A DNA stretch of 34,932 nucleotides from an uncultured Bacillota bacterium (GCA_947303895.1 CAMYZQ010000004.1:1-34932), one strand, 5' to 3'; counted from the stretch's first letter, positions 8,266-17,322 are shown. Numbers and translations are program-made. The notes: generated from the letters alone by a model not told the origin.

Positions 8266-8542
8266 ATTTAATACTATTGTGTTGACTAGTGGGGAGTTTG
8301 GAGATTGTTTGTATGAAGAACTAGCTAACGTTCTTAGAGTACTAATAAGAGCAGGATATGCTTGTGTTGTTAATGAAGAGGATCCAAATATTATTAGAAT
8401 AGATTATAATTATGCTGAATATAATCATTTTGGAAATTCTACTCCTGTGTGGTTTGATGAAAGAGAATTAGAAATAATTGATTTTTGTTTAGACTATTAT
8501 AGAGAAGATGATAAAGATTGCTGTTGTAAGTGTAATAACTAA
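8258..8542 (+). CDS. Hypothetical small acidic protein with C-terminal Cys cluster
   Basis: 94 aa. The body is acidic and likely alpha/beta (GEFGDCLYEELANVLRVLIRAGYACVV). The last ten residues hold a CCCKC cluster that might bind metal. It sits in the recA-to-nuclease string of overlapping small genes. No family recognised. Confidence 0.55.
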   Translation: MSKFNTIVLTSGEFGDCLYEELANVLRVLIRAGYACVVNEEDPNIIRIDYNYAEYNHFGNSTPVWFDERELEIIDFCLDYYREDDKDCCCKCNN

Positions 8543-8901
8543 TGACTAAAAATAAGGAAGCTACAAGATACGCTTCAAGTATTCAAGAAAATAGAATAGC
8601 AAAAAAGTTTAATGGAAAAGCATCCTCTAGTTCAGGAGCATCTATATTTTCTGGTGGAGATGTTCATGTGGAGGATGCCTCATTATGTATAGAATGTAAA
8701 ACTTGTATGAAGCCTGCTAAATCTTTTTCTATTAAAAAGGAATGGATAGAAAAGAATACTAAAGAAGCTTTTATAAATAGATTTGAAAATCATTGTATAG
8801 CTTTTAATTTTGATTATGAAGATAAAAAAGATTATTATGTTATAGATGATAAACTTATGTCATTTTTAGTTGACTGTTTAATAAAAGAGTATAGTTTATA
8901 A
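8542..8901 (+). CDS. PD-(D/E)XK nuclease-like protein (possible second resolvase)
   Basis: 119 aa. A nuclease-like core is visible: E16 in an N-terminal helix, then FSGGDVHV with D40, and the next strand LCIECKT with E51-C-K53, the D...ExK arrangement of PD-(D/E)XK enzymes. The stretch RIAKKFNGKASSSSGASIFSGGDV is typical of small phage proteins described as Holliday junction resolvase-like. It would cut branched or damaged DNA. The gene is tightly coupled to the one upstream and is the last before a new promoter at 8902. Confidence 0.6.
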   Translation: MTKNKEATRYASSIQENRIAKKFNGKASSSSGASIFSGGDVHVEDASLCIECKTCMKPAKSFSIKKEWIEKNTKEAFINRFENHCIAFNFDYEDKKDYYVIDDKLMSFLVDCLIKEYSL

Positions 8902-8930
8902 TTTACTTTTATATATGAATAGTATATAAT
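8902..8930 (+). promoter_or_regulatory. Sigma-A-like promoter
   Basis: TTTACT at 8902-8907, a 17-base spacer, and TATAAT at 8925-8930. It sits in the gap before the HD-domain gene, whose AAGGAGG lies a few bases downstream. The same TTTACT-N17-TATAAT pattern recurs at 27997 and 31590. Confidence 0.75.
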
Positions 8931-8950
8931 AAATAAAAAGGAGGGTTATT

Positions 8951-9598
8951 ATGGCAGTATATAGTATTTCTAAAGCAGAATTAGAGTCTAATAAAGAAAA
9001 AATTTATACTTTACTTAGAAATATAAAAAGAGATGGGTCTAATATAGAAGGTCTTTTAAAGAAATTAGAAGAGTCTGATTATTTTACTGCTCCAGCCTCA
9101 ACTCGTTTTCATAATTGTTGTGTAGGAGGATTAGCAGATCATTCTCTTAATGTTTATTATAATCTCAAAAGACTTGTAGAAAATAAGCATTTAGAAGATT
9201 CTATTCCTGAGGAAAGTATTATTATATGTGGACTTCTTCACGATATGTCTAAAATTAATTATTATGAAAAAGGAATTAGAAATAAGAAAGTTTATAGTGA
9301 AGTAGGAAGTAAGTGGGATGAGCTTGGTCGTTATGATTGGGTTAGTGAAGAGTCTTGGAATGTAATTCCTGAAAAAGATAGATTTATTTATGGAAACCAT
9401 GAAGAAACATCTGAGTTTATGGTTCGTCAATTTATACCTTTAAAAGTAGCTGAATCAGTAGCTATATTAAATCATCATGCAGGAAAGGGAAATGATTCTT
9501 CTGGTATAAATGTAAGTGGAATTTATCATAGATATCCACTTGCTAATCTTCTTCATGTGGCTGACATGATTGCAACATATACCGATGAAACAGATTAA
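8951..9598 (+). CDS. HD-domain metal-dependent phosphohydrolase
   Basis: 215 aa. Metal ligands of the HD fold can be read: H64 in LADHSLNVY, the H97-D98 pair in GLLHDMSK, further histidines in HH of LNHHAG (about 175-176), and D205 in LHVADMIATY. HD enzymes of this size hydrolyse nucleotides or phosphodiesters; many phages carry one and the substrate is generally unknown. The gene opens a new transcription unit after the promoter at 8902 and has a strong AAGGAGGG ribosome binding site. The end overlaps the next gene. Confidence 0.85.
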   Translation: MAVYSISKAELESNKEKIYTLLRNIKRDGSNIEGLLKKLEESDYFTAPASTRFHNCCVGGLADHSLNVYYNLKRLVENKHLEDSIPEESIIICGLLHDMSKINYYEKGIRNKKVYSEVGSKWDELGRYDWVSEESWNVIPEKDRFIYGNHEETSEFMVRQFIPLKVAESVAILNHHAGKGNDSSGINVSGIYHRYPLANLLHVADMIATYTDETD

Positions 9599-9935
9599 TA
9601 AATTTACATTACAAGAACTAGAAAAAATAGAAGATTTATTACCAAATAATTGGATAAAGTCTACTCATTTTATTATTGAATCTATTAATAATAGAAAAAG
9701 TAGTATAGAAGTTGGGAATAAATTTACTATAAAGATAGAAAATTATATTATAAATCAACCTCCTAATTTTTCATTGTCAGAAAATTGGAATGGTGGAACA
9801 GTTCCTCCTGAAGAAATTCTAGATGTAGAGATTATTCAGGTTATGGGGAAAATGACAAAAGTAAAAGCAGTTGGAAGATGCACTAAAATTCAATGGGAAG
9901 GATGGCTTCCTAATAAATCTTTTAAGATACAGTAA
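9585..9935 (+). CDS. Hypothetical protein
   Basis: About 116 aa from the ATG at 9585, inside the end of the HD gene; a TTG at 9570 would add five residues. The second half looks beta-rich (VGNKFTIKIENYII ... VEIIQVMGKMTKVKAVGRC), perhaps an OB- or SH3-like barrel. Directly upstream of the clamp loader, but no family recognised. Confidence 0.55.
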   Translation: MKQINKFTLQELEKIEDLLPNNWIKSTHFIIESINNRKSSIEVGNKFTIKIENYIINQPPNFSLSENWNGGTVPPEEILDVEIIQVMGKMTKVKAVGRCTKIQWEGWLPNKSFKIQ

Positions 9936-9936
9936 T

Positions 9937-10968
9937 ATGGAATTTTTATATACTAAATATAGACCAAAGAATTTTTCAGAAGTTATAGGACAAGAATCAA
10001 TAGTTAAGATTTTAAAGCAGCAATTAGAAACTGATAATATTTTTAATTGTATGATTTTTTCAGGTGTTAGTGGTACGGGAAAAACTACAGTTGCTAGAAT
10101 CTTTGCTAATGAATTAAATAATCATATTGGTTTTCCAATTGAAATAGATGCTGCTTCTAATAATAGCGTAGATAATGTGAGACAAATAGTCGCCTCAGCT
10201 TCAGAAAGATCTGTTCATTGTAAATATAAAGTCTATATTATAGATGAGGCACACATGTTATCTATACAGGCTTGGAATGCTTTTTTAAAGACAGTTGAAG
10301 AGCCTCCTAAATATACGATATTCATTTTTTGTACTACAGAACCTCATAAAATTCCTGAGACTATTCAGAATAGATGTATGACATTTTACTTTACAAGAGT
10401 AGCATCTTCTTTAATAGAACAAAAATTAGATTTTATCTGTAGATCTGAAAATGAAACAGGAAGAAATATTACTAACTGGAATAACTCTATAAACTATATT
10501 AGTAGAATATGTGATGGTGAAGTGAGAAAAGCTATAAGTATGCTAGAAACATGTTTACATTATAGTAATGATATGTCAATAGAAAACATTCTTTTAGCTT
10601 TAGGAAATATATCGTATAGCTATTACTGTGATATTATTGATAATATATTAGATGGAAATATAAATAAAGTTAATTCTATTATAGATATTTTATATAATCA
10701 AGGAATTAATTTAAAACGATTTGTAGATCTATTTCTAGATTTTTGTTTGGATGTTTTAAAATATATATTATCTAATGATATTCAGACAACAAAATTTCCT
10801 ATACATCTAGAAAATAGTATAAAAAAGATTGCAAATTTTGATAAATCTGATAAGTATTATCTTTATTTTATAGATAAACTATTAGAATTAAAAAATATGA
10901 TTAAAGTAGATAATAATGAAAAAATTACTATTGAAGTAGTATTTTCTCAAATGTGTAGATTTATATGA
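9937..10968 (+). CDS. Clamp loader ATPase subunit (DnaX gamma/tau-like)
   Basis: About 343 aa from the ATG at 9937. An in-frame upstream start would only add sequence overlapping the previous gene, whereas MEFLYTKYRPKNFSEVIGQ is the canonical DnaX/RFC N-terminus. Walker A is GVSGTGKT (43-50), Walker B/DExx box is IIDEAHMLS, followed by the WNAFLKTVEEPP helix, sensor 1 (FCTTEPHKIP), and the SRC-like NRCM arginine-finger segment. The zinc-binding cysteines of bacterial DnaX are absent between Walker A and B. It loads the sliding clamp with the next two gene products. A C-terminal collar of helices follows. Confidence 0.9.
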   Translation: MEFLYTKYRPKNFSEVIGQESIVKILKQQLETDNIFNCMIFSGVSGTGKTTVARIFANELNNHIGFPIEIDAASNNSVDNVRQIVASASERSVHCKYKVYIIDEAHMLSIQAWNAFLKTVEEPPKYTIFIFCTTEPHKIPETIQNRCMTFYFTRVASSLIEQKLDFICRSENETGRNITNWNNSINYISRICDGEVRKAISMLETCLHYSNDMSIENILLALGNISYSYYCDIIDNILDGNINKVNSIIDILYNQGINLKRFVDLFLDFCLDVLKYILSNDIQTTKFPIHLENSIKKIANFDKSDKYYLYFIDKLLELKNMIKVDNNEKITIEVVFSQMCRFI

Positions 10969-11765
10969 TTGGCCAAACAGAAATTATTAATTATATCAAT
11001 AATATACAATCTATTGACGATTTATCAAGGTCAATAGTTATTTCTGGTCCTTTTGGGATAGGAAGACATACATTATTTAAATATATTTGTGATAAATTTA
11101 ATTTTGATATAGAAGAAATAAATTATGATCTTTCTTTAGATATATTAAATGATATGTATAGTTTATCTATACCTAAAATGTATCTTGTTGATTTTGATAT
11201 GTTGAAAGAATCTAAACAGTTAGAAAGATTTCAAAATACTTTATTAAAGTTTATTGAAGAACCTCCTAAATTTGCTTGGATTACAATTATAGTTCCTGAT
11301 TGCAGTTTTATTTTAGAAACTGTGCTTAATAGATGTAAGATTTTTTATTTAAGTTCATACTCATTAAATGAATTAAGTCAAATAGCTAATTTATACGGTA
11401 AAGTTTTTAGTGATGAAGAACTCGTAAAACTTTCAACTCCTTATAATATAATAAATATTACTTCTAATGAACTAAAACAAATTCAAGATCTTATAGATAA
11501 TATTATTAATAATATGCATAGAGCTAATTTATCTAATGCATTGTCAATAAAGAAAAAATTTGATAGTGAAATAGATATATTTTTGTTTATACATTTATTT
11601 ATCATAAGTTTACATGATATATATTTAATTAATAATGATAAAAAATATTTTAATATTATTAAGTTGACACAAAAATTAACTAGAGACTTATATGTATTGA
11701 ATGTAAATAAATCTTATTTAATTGAAAATTATTTATTAAATTTAAAGCTTTTGTTTGATGATTGA
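10965..11765 (+). CDS. Clamp loader delta-prime-like subunit (HolB-like)
   Basis: 266 aa, in an ATGA overlap with the DnaX-like gene. The P-loop is present in degenerate form (GPFGIGRHTL: the catalytic GK-T/S is GRHT), consistent with a non-ATP-hydrolysing delta-prime subunit. The helix LLKFIEEPPKFAWITI and the LNRCKIF segment are the delta-prime counterparts of the DnaX EEPP and NRC motifs. It would be a stator of the clamp loader pentamer. The C-terminal half is a divergent helical collar. Confidence 0.8.
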   Translation: MIGQTEIINYINNIQSIDDLSRSIVISGPFGIGRHTLFKYICDKFNFDIEEINYDLSLDILNDMYSLSIPKMYLVDFDMLKESKQLERFQNTLLKFIEEPPKFAWITIIVPDCSFILETVLNRCKIFYLSSYSLNELSQIANLYGKVFSDEELVKLSTPYNIINITSNELKQIQDLIDNIINNMHRANLSNALSIKKKFDSEIDIFLFIHLFIISLHDIYLINNDKKYFNIIKLTQKLTRDLYVLNVNKSYLIENYLLNLKLLFDD

Positions 11766-12624
11766 TATTGTAGAATTTAAAAAAGAGATAGAAAATAATT
11801 CATTAATATTAAATAAAGATCAACTATTTATTTTTATAGGTAAAGATATTTCATCTGAATTTCTTTTTGATCAGTATTTACATATTTATGCCATTAATAA
11901 TGGTTTAAATATTATTGTAGAGGATGAGTTATTTGATAATGTTGGATTTTTTGACTCTCAAAAATCCATTAGAATATTAAAGCTTAAAAATTTAAATAAA
12001 CAGATTATAGGTTTTAAAGGATGGATATTTTGTAATTCAGTATCAGAAGATATAAAGAACAATTATAAAAATATTATCAAGTTACCTAAGCTTGAGAAAT
12101 GGCAAATAATCGATTATATTTCTTCTATTTCTAATATCGAATTAGATCAGGCTGAACAATTATTTAATGAGTATAGTAATATTTATAAATTAAATAATGA
12201 ACTACAAAAATTATCTATTTTTAATAGAAATAGTTTTGATGAATTAAAAGATCAACTATTAGTATCTAATAACTATGAGATATTTGACTTAACAAATGCT
12301 ATTTTACAAAGAGATAAAATTAAATTACAAGAAATATATAAATCTAATTTACGAGTAGAATGTTTTGCTTTTCTAGCACTTCTTATAAAGAATTTTAAGC
12401 TTGTTATAGATATTCAACTAGCGAGAAATGCTACTGCAGAATCAGTAGGAATAAGTGGAAAACAATTTTGGGCAATAAAAAAATATAATTGTAATAAATA
12501 TTCTAAAGACGAATTAATTTATATATATAATATGTTAACTTCAATAGATTTATATATAAAGTCTGGATACATGAGTACAGATATTGTACAAGATTATATA
12601 GTATTTAAAATTTTATTTTTATAG
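11758..12624 (+). CDS. Clamp loader delta-like subunit (HolA-like)
   Basis: About 288 aa from the ATG at 11758, overlapping the delta-prime gene by 8 nt. No P-loop. The C-terminal collar segment (AESVGISGKQFWAIKKYN ... YSKDELIYIYNMLTSIDLYIKSGY) matches the HolA ending, where a hydrophobic helix is followed by an L..AD..IKSG motif. Delta opens the sliding clamp. Position after DnaX- and HolB-like genes and a matching C-terminus support the call; the N-terminal half is too diverged to prove it by eye. Confidence 0.7.
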   Translation: MIDIVEFKKEIENNSLILNKDQLFIFIGKDISSEFLFDQYLHIYAINNGLNIIVEDELFDNVGFFDSQKSIRILKLKNLNKQIIGFKGWIFCNSVSEDIKNNYKNIIKLPKLEKWQIIDYISSISNIELDQAEQLFNEYSNIYKLNNELQKLSIFNRNSFDELKDQLLVSNNYEIFDLTNAILQRDKIKLQEIYKSNLRVECFAFLALLIKNFKLVIDIQLARNATAESVGISGKQFWAIKKYNCNKYSKDELIYIYNMLTSIDLYIKSGYMSTDIVQDYIVFKILFL

Positions 12625-12633
12625 GAGATTAAT

Positions 12634-13065
12634 ATGAGAACAGCTGAAATTTTTAATGGTAGAGAACTAATTACTGTAGCAGAAAATCATTCCTTTAGAC
12701 TTGATGGAGTATGGAATTGGGATGTTGGAACTGTAGTAACATTTCAAGTTAAGGCAGGAATAGAAGTTAAAGCTTTGGTTCAGGTAAAAGACGGTTTGGG
12801 AACTAAATTTTTAGTTACTGAAATAGTAACAGCAGATGATATAGCCGAAACAAAAGTTACTGCTGAAGAAGTAGAAGTAGAAGTGGTTAAGAATGAAGTA
12901 GTAGAAGAGTCTAAAACTGAAGCGGAAGAAAAGCCTAAAGTAAGTAATAGAATGACTAAAAGAGAAATTATAGAATTTATTGCTACTAATGATATAGATA
13001 TAGACACTAAGAATAAGACAAAAGCAGAAATTATTAGTATCCTTTCAGAAATGGGTTATATGTAA
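12634..13065 (+). CDS. Hypothetical protein with acidic linker and C-terminal HeH/LEM-like motif
   Basis: 143 aa in three parts. Residues 1-65 look beta-rich (MRTAEIFNGRELITVAENHSF...). Residues about 68-100 are a low-complexity Glu/Val/Lys linker (EEVEVEVVKNEVVEESK). The last 37 (MTKREIIEFIATNDIDID ... KTKAEIISILSEMGYM) resemble the helix-extended-loop-helix SAP/HeH/LEM DNA-binding motif. It lies between the clamp loader and SbcD. A DNA-associated adaptor role is possible. Good AGGAG ribosome binding site. Confidence 0.6.
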   Translation: MRTAEIFNGRELITVAENHSFRLDGVWNWDVGTVVTFQVKAGIEVKALVQVKDGLGTKFLVTEIVTADDIAETKVTAEEVEVEVVKNEVVEESKTEAEEKPKVSNRMTKREIIEFIATNDIDIDTKNKTKAEIISILSEMGYM

Positions 13066-13072
13066 AAGAATT

Positions 13073-14071
13073 ATGAAAATAGGAATCATAGGAGATATAC
13101 ACTTTAGTGAGTATTCATCTATTCTTAGAACAACAGGAAGAAAGTATTCTACTAGATTAGAGAATTGTATAGAATCAATAAATTGGGCTGAAGAAGTCAC
13201 TTCAGATTGCTATAAAGTTATCTATTTAGGAGATTTTTTTGATAAGTCTTCTTTAAATTCTAAAGAACTAACAGCATTAAGCGAGATTAGGTGGAATAGT
13301 TGTGAGCATGAATTTCTTGTTGGAAATCATGAGATGGGTATAAATAATCTTCTATTTAGTTCTGCTCATGTCCTAAAAGAAAATACTAGAAAATTTGTAG
13401 TAGATAAACCTTTCAAGTCTTATTTAGGAAATTGTGAATTATGTTATTTACCATACATATTAGAAGATAGTAAAAAATCTTCTATTAATGATTATTTTGG
13501 AAAATTAGAAGCAGAAAAGAGAGTTATATTTTCACATAATGATATTGCAGGAATTCAGTTAGGAAAATTTATTTCTAAAGCTGGATTCTCTATAGAAGAT
13601 ATAGAGGCAAATTGTAATTTATTTATTAATGGGCATCTTCATAATGGTTCTAATATAACAAATAAAATAATTAATATTGGTAATTTAACAGGACAAAATT
13701 TTTCAGAAGATGGGTTTAAGTATGAACATCATATTTTAATTTTAGATACTGATACTTTAGAATATGAGTTTTATAAAAATCCTTTTGCTATAAATTTTTA
13801 TAAGCTTGAGAATATAGAGGATATTTATAAAGTAGAAAATGGTGTTATTACTATAAAAGTAATAGAAGACAATATTACCAGAACAAAAAAATTAGTATCA
13901 GAAAATAAAAATGTTTTAGTATCTAGAATTATTGTTGAGCACAATAATATTAAAACTGAAGATCAAAAATTATCTTCAATAGATCATTTAGATGAATTTA
14001 GAAAATTTGTTTTACAGGAGATTGGAACCTCTGACTTAGTTCAAGAGGAATTAGATATTATAGATGGCTAA
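13073..14071 (+). CDS. sbcD: SbcD/Mre11-like nuclease subunit
   Basis: 332 aa calcineurin-like metallophosphoesterase. Metal-binding motifs in order: GDIHF at the N-terminus, YLGDFFD, VGNHEMG, SHND, and NGHLHNG. This is the arrangement of SbcD/Mre11 and T4 gp47. With the Rad50-like protein encoded next (8-nt overlap) it would form the ATP-dependent nuclease that processes DNA ends and hairpins in recombination-dependent replication. The C-terminal ~80 residues are a divergent capping and SbcC-binding region. Confidence 0.9.
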   Translation: MKIGIIGDIHFSEYSSILRTTGRKYSTRLENCIESINWAEEVTSDCYKVIYLGDFFDKSSLNSKELTALSEIRWNSCEHEFLVGNHEMGINNLLFSSAHVLKENTRKFVVDKPFKSYLGNCELCYLPYILEDSKKSSINDYFGKLEAEKRVIFSHNDIAGIQLGKFISKAGFSIEDIEANCNLFINGHLHNGSNITNKIINIGNLTGQNFSEDGFKYEHHILILDTDTLEYEFYKNPFAINFYKLENIEDIYKVENGVITIKVIEDNITRTKKLVSENKNVLVSRIIVEHNNIKTEDQKLSSIDHLDEFRKFVLQEIGTSDLVQEELDIIDG

Positions 14072-15917
14072 GATTTATTTTAAACATTTATCAATTACTA
14101 ATTTTATGTCTTATGAAACTGCTGAAATAGACTTGAATAAAACTGGTAATATTTTAGTTGGAGGCATAAATAATAATCCTGATGATAATGCTAAGTCTAA
14201 CGGTTGTGGTAAAAGTAGTTTATTTTCAGCTTTGTGTTGGTGTTTAACCGGAGAAACAGTTAGTGGTGCTAAAGATGTTGCTAATATATATTTAAATGGT
14301 AAAACTGAAGTTTCAATAACTTTTGATTTAGACGGAAATTCTTATAAAATTACAAGAACAAAAAATCCTAGTAACTTATTTATTTATATAAACGGGGAAA
14401 ATAAATCAGGTAAAGGAATTAGAGATACTTCAGAATTACTAGAAGAATATATTCCACAATTATCTTCTTCTTTGATTAATTCTGTAATTATATTAGGTCA
14501 AGGACTACCTCAGAGGTTTACTAATAATTCACCCTCTGGTAGAAAAGAAGTATTAGAAAAATTATCTAATTCTGATTTTATGATTACTGATCTAAAAGAA
14601 AGGCTGTCAAAAAGAAAAATAACTCTTTTAGATCAACAAAGACAACTACAAGATGATAATTTAACTAATTCTACTTCAATAAAATTAAATAATGATAATA
14701 TTAGGTTATTAACAGAAGAATTAAATACTTTAGAAAGTAAAGAAGATTTAATTATTTCATTAAATAAAGTAGAATCAAGGTTAGATGAATTATCAGAAGA
14801 AATCATAGAGTTTGAAGAGCTAGATGAGGTATTTCAGGAAACTTTTTCTGATAAAAATCTTGAATATACTAAAATTAATAATGAATATTTAGATGCATTA
14901 AATTCTGTAGAGCAAGTAGATACTAAAGAACAAGAAGATAAACTTTTAGATCTAAAGAGTGAATATAAATTATTAAATAATAAAATTAGAGAACTAGAAA
15001 ATGTAACCGATATATGTCCTACTTGTGGTCAAAAGCTTCCTAATGTAACTAAGTTTGACACTACTGATTTAAGAATAGAATTAGACAATAAATTAAAATC
15101 TATTTCAACTTTAGAACAAGAGATTGATAATATAAATATTAAAAACAAAAATAATATTAGTTTATGTAAACAATTGTTTGATGAGAAAATAAATGACATA
15201 AAAGAAGATCTCGATATAATTAAAACTGATATTGTTGAAAATAATAAAAAATTACAAAGTATCAATAATACTAAAGTAGAATTAGAAAAAGAAAAGCTTG
15301 ATATTGAAAATAGAATAAATTCATTAGAAGAAAATATTTTATATAGAAAAAATAAAATATTAGATTTAACTGAAAAGAATAAAAAACTTAACGAAAAGTT
15401 GTATAATAATAATGAGCAATTAGATATTATTAATGAAAGAATATCTATAAACTCAAAAATGCAAACATTAGTTAAAAGAGATTTTAGAGGTTATCTTCTT
15501 AATAATGTTATTTCATTCATTGAAATGCAGGCTAAAACTTATTCTTTAGTAGTTTTTGGTACTGATAAATTATCTTTTAAATTAAACAATAATAATATTG
15601 ATATAGCTTATGATAATAAAGATTATAGTGTATTAAGTGGTGGTGAAAAACAAAAACTTGATATTATTATTCAATTTGCTATTAGAGATATGCTTTGTAC
15701 ATTCTTAGATTTTTCGTCAAACATTTTGGTTTTAGATGAAATTACTGATTCATTAGACAGTATAGGCGTAAATAACATATTTGATTTAATAGATTCAAAT
15801 TTAAATGATGTAGAAGTAGTCTATATTATTTCTCATCATGTTGATGAGTTAGAAATTCCTGCAGACGGTGAAATAATTATTATAAAAGGAGAGGATAAGA
15901 TTAGTAGGATAGTTTAA
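14064..15917 (+). CDS. sbcC: SbcC/Rad50-like ATPase subunit
   Basis: 617 aa, short for SbcC but like T4 gp46. The head begins with IYFKHLSITNFMSYE and Walker A GCGKSS (47-52). Long coiled coils from about residue 150 to 470 flank a zinc hook CPTCGQK near residue 315. The second half of the head has the ABC signature LSGGEKQKLD, Walker B ILVLDEITDSLD and the H-loop in IISHHVDEL. Partner of the SbcD-like nuclease immediately upstream. The stop overlaps the next start (TTTAATG). Confidence 0.92.
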   Translation: MAKIYFKHLSITNFMSYETAEIDLNKTGNILVGGINNNPDDNAKSNGCGKSSLFSALCWCLTGETVSGAKDVANIYLNGKTEVSITFDLDGNSYKITRTKNPSNLFIYINGENKSGKGIRDTSELLEEYIPQLSSSLINSVIILGQGLPQRFTNNSPSGRKEVLEKLSNSDFMITDLKERLSKRKITLLDQQRQLQDDNLTNSTSIKLNNDNIRLLTEELNTLESKEDLIISLNKVESRLDELSEEIIEFEELDEVFQETFSDKNLEYTKINNEYLDALNSVEQVDTKEQEDKLLDLKSEYKLLNNKIRELENVTDICPTCGQKLPNVTKFDTTDLRIELDNKLKSISTLEQEIDNINIKNKNNISLCKQLFDEKINDIKEDLDIIKTDIVENNKKLQSINNTKVELEKEKLDIENRINSLEENILYRKNKILDLTEKNKKLNEKLYNNNEQLDIINERISINSKMQTLVKRDFRGYLLNNVISFIEMQAKTYSLVVFGTDKLSFKLNNNNIDIAYDNKDYSVLSGGEKQKLDIIIQFAIRDMLCTFLDFSSNILVLDEITDSLDSIGVNNIFDLIDSNLNDVEVVYIISHHVDELEIPADGEIIIIKGEDKISRIV

Positions 15918-16768
15918 TGTTATTTTCTAAACCTAACATAAAATATACTGATATGTGTATATATGTGGATTCTATAGTAGAAAAAGAGAATCCAACTGAA
16001 CAAGAATTGAATAAGTGTTTTGAGTACATATATCATATAGGATTTATGTTAGCTCATAAACATAAATATTTTAATAAAAGTTATTATTATGAAGAATTTG
16101 CATTATTTTTAGCTACAGAAGTAATGCACAGGCTATTTTTCAATCCAAAATTAAAAGAAATATCTGAAGAAGGAGAGCCTTCATTAACTAAAATTAAAAG
16201 TGTTTTAAACTATATGAAGGCTATTATCTATGGGCGTAAAGTTGAGTTTGAACAACAGACTTATTCTCAACAGCTTTCAAGAAATTCAGAAGAAAGTAAT
16301 TTTTCTTATACTTATAATGAAGATTTATATCAATCTTTAAAAGAAACTGAGGTAAAATTATATTTTAATAGTCTATCGAAAACTGTTAAACATATTGTTT
16401 ATAATAAAAATTTTTATAAGAATGATAAACTATTAATGAAAAATATTTATATAAGTTGTTTATTGACAGTTTTAAATGGGTTTACTTTTACTAATTCAGA
16501 TATTTTGAAATTAAATAATACTTATTCTTCAATAGAGTCAAAATATAGATTATTAGGAAGATTATATTCTAAAAACAGAGATGAGGCATTAGTCTTATAT
16601 CATTTAGATGAAAAATATAGTGACTATATAAAAGTATTAGCAAATAAAGTTTATAAACAGATTAAAGAAGATTTATCAGATTTATCGAGTCAATCATTTG
16701 CTTTATCTGATGATGTTATAACTAATATTCTATTTTTAGAAGTAAATGGAGAAGATTATAACGAATGA
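15917..16768 (+). CDS. Unknown helical protein, possible phage sigma-like factor
   Basis: 283 aa, lysine/tyrosine-rich and predicted all-helical. The N-terminal third (IYHIGFMLAHKHKYFNKSYYYEEFALFLATEVMHRLFF ... KSVLNYMKAIIYGRKVEF) recalls sigma region 2 arrangements such as T4 gp55: paired helices that recruit RNA polymerase, then a basic helix. This is a weak resemblance judged by eye. Context helps slightly: it is followed by a Mor-like activator and lies next to SbcC, and the window contains a distinctive promoter motif that would need its own specificity factor. Could equally be an unrelated phage protein. Confidence 0.4.
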   Translation: MLFSKPNIKYTDMCIYVDSIVEKENPTEQELNKCFEYIYHIGFMLAHKHKYFNKSYYYEEFALFLATEVMHRLFFNPKLKEISEEGEPSLTKIKSVLNYMKAIIYGRKVEFEQQTYSQQLSRNSEESNFSYTYNEDLYQSLKETEVKLYFNSLSKTVKHIVYNKNFYKNDKLLMKNIYISCLLTVLNGFTFTNSDILKLNNTYSSIESKYRLLGRLYSKNRDEALVLYHLDEKYSDYIKVLANKVYKQIKEDLSDLSSQSFALSDDVITNILFLEVNGEDYNE

Positions 16769-17133
16769 GCACACTTAGAAAAGAACTAGATAACTTAAAA
16801 ATGACAGATACTTTTTCTCTTATTTTATTTGTTTTATACAAAATAAGAGATGTAGATGAGTATTCTACTTTAAGTGAACTTGCATATATTTTAGATAAAG
16901 ATACTTTATTAAATCTATGTGAATATTTTGGCGGTTTAACTATACGTATTCCAACAATTGATGAGTTAGATTCAATAATTAATTCATTATTGCTTTATCA
17001 GTATATAAATATTGATGGTTATTCATATAAAGATGCTGTAGAAAAAATTGGATTTGACTCATTTCAATTAAGAAAAATAAAAAAAGACTATAACAATATT
17101 TGTTCTATTTTAAATAATTATTCGTTGAGCTAA
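16765..17133 (+). CDS. Mor-like transcription activator (helix-turn-helix)
   Basis: 122 aa. The C-terminal half (YFGGLTIRIPTIDELDSIINSLLLYQYINIDGYSYKDAVEKIGFDSFQLRKIKKDY) follows the pattern of the Mor/C family of phage activators: a GG-x-x-(I/L)-x-(I/V)-P beta segment, a dimer helix, then a helix-turn-helix ending in a basic recognition helix. Mor-type proteins activate middle or late phage promoters by contacting host RNA polymerase. Overlaps the preceding gene (ATGA). The N-terminal half is not recognised. Confidence 0.55.
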   Translation: MSTLRKELDNLKMTDTFSLILFVLYKIRDVDEYSTLSELAYILDKDTLLNLCEYFGGLTIRIPTIDELDSIINSLLLYQYINIDGYSYKDAVEKIGFDSFQLRKIKKDYNNICSILNNYSLS

Positions 17134-17322
17134 ATGTTTGAGAAAAATTTACTTACTATAAAAAATGATTTAAAATATCATAAAAGGGATAAGGACTACT
17201 TAATTAAATTTTTTATACAAAAGCGTCTTAATGATTCTTTATCTAGTTATTTTAAAAATTTAGAATCTAGCGTATATGCACTTGTAGTAGCTAATCCTGA
17301 AAAAGTAATAAAGGAAATGTAA
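17134..17322 (+). CDS. Hypothetical small basic protein
   Basis: 62 aa, lysine-rich, starting directly after the stop of the Mor-like gene and ending in an AATG overlap with the next gene. Likely helical (LIKFFIQKRLNDSLSSYFKNLES). Same operon; function unknown. Confidence 0.5.
   Translation: MFEKNLLTIKNDLKYHKRDKDYLIKFFIQKRLNDSLSSYFKNLESSVYALVVANPEKVIKEM

Noticed and set aside
15029-15265. Hydrophobic minus-strand frame in sbcC
   Set aside because: It is the antisense of the Lys/Glu/Asn-rich coiled coil, which always gives Phe/Leu/Ile-rich shadows. The same applies to 19383-19658, 31951-32187 and 32045-32227.
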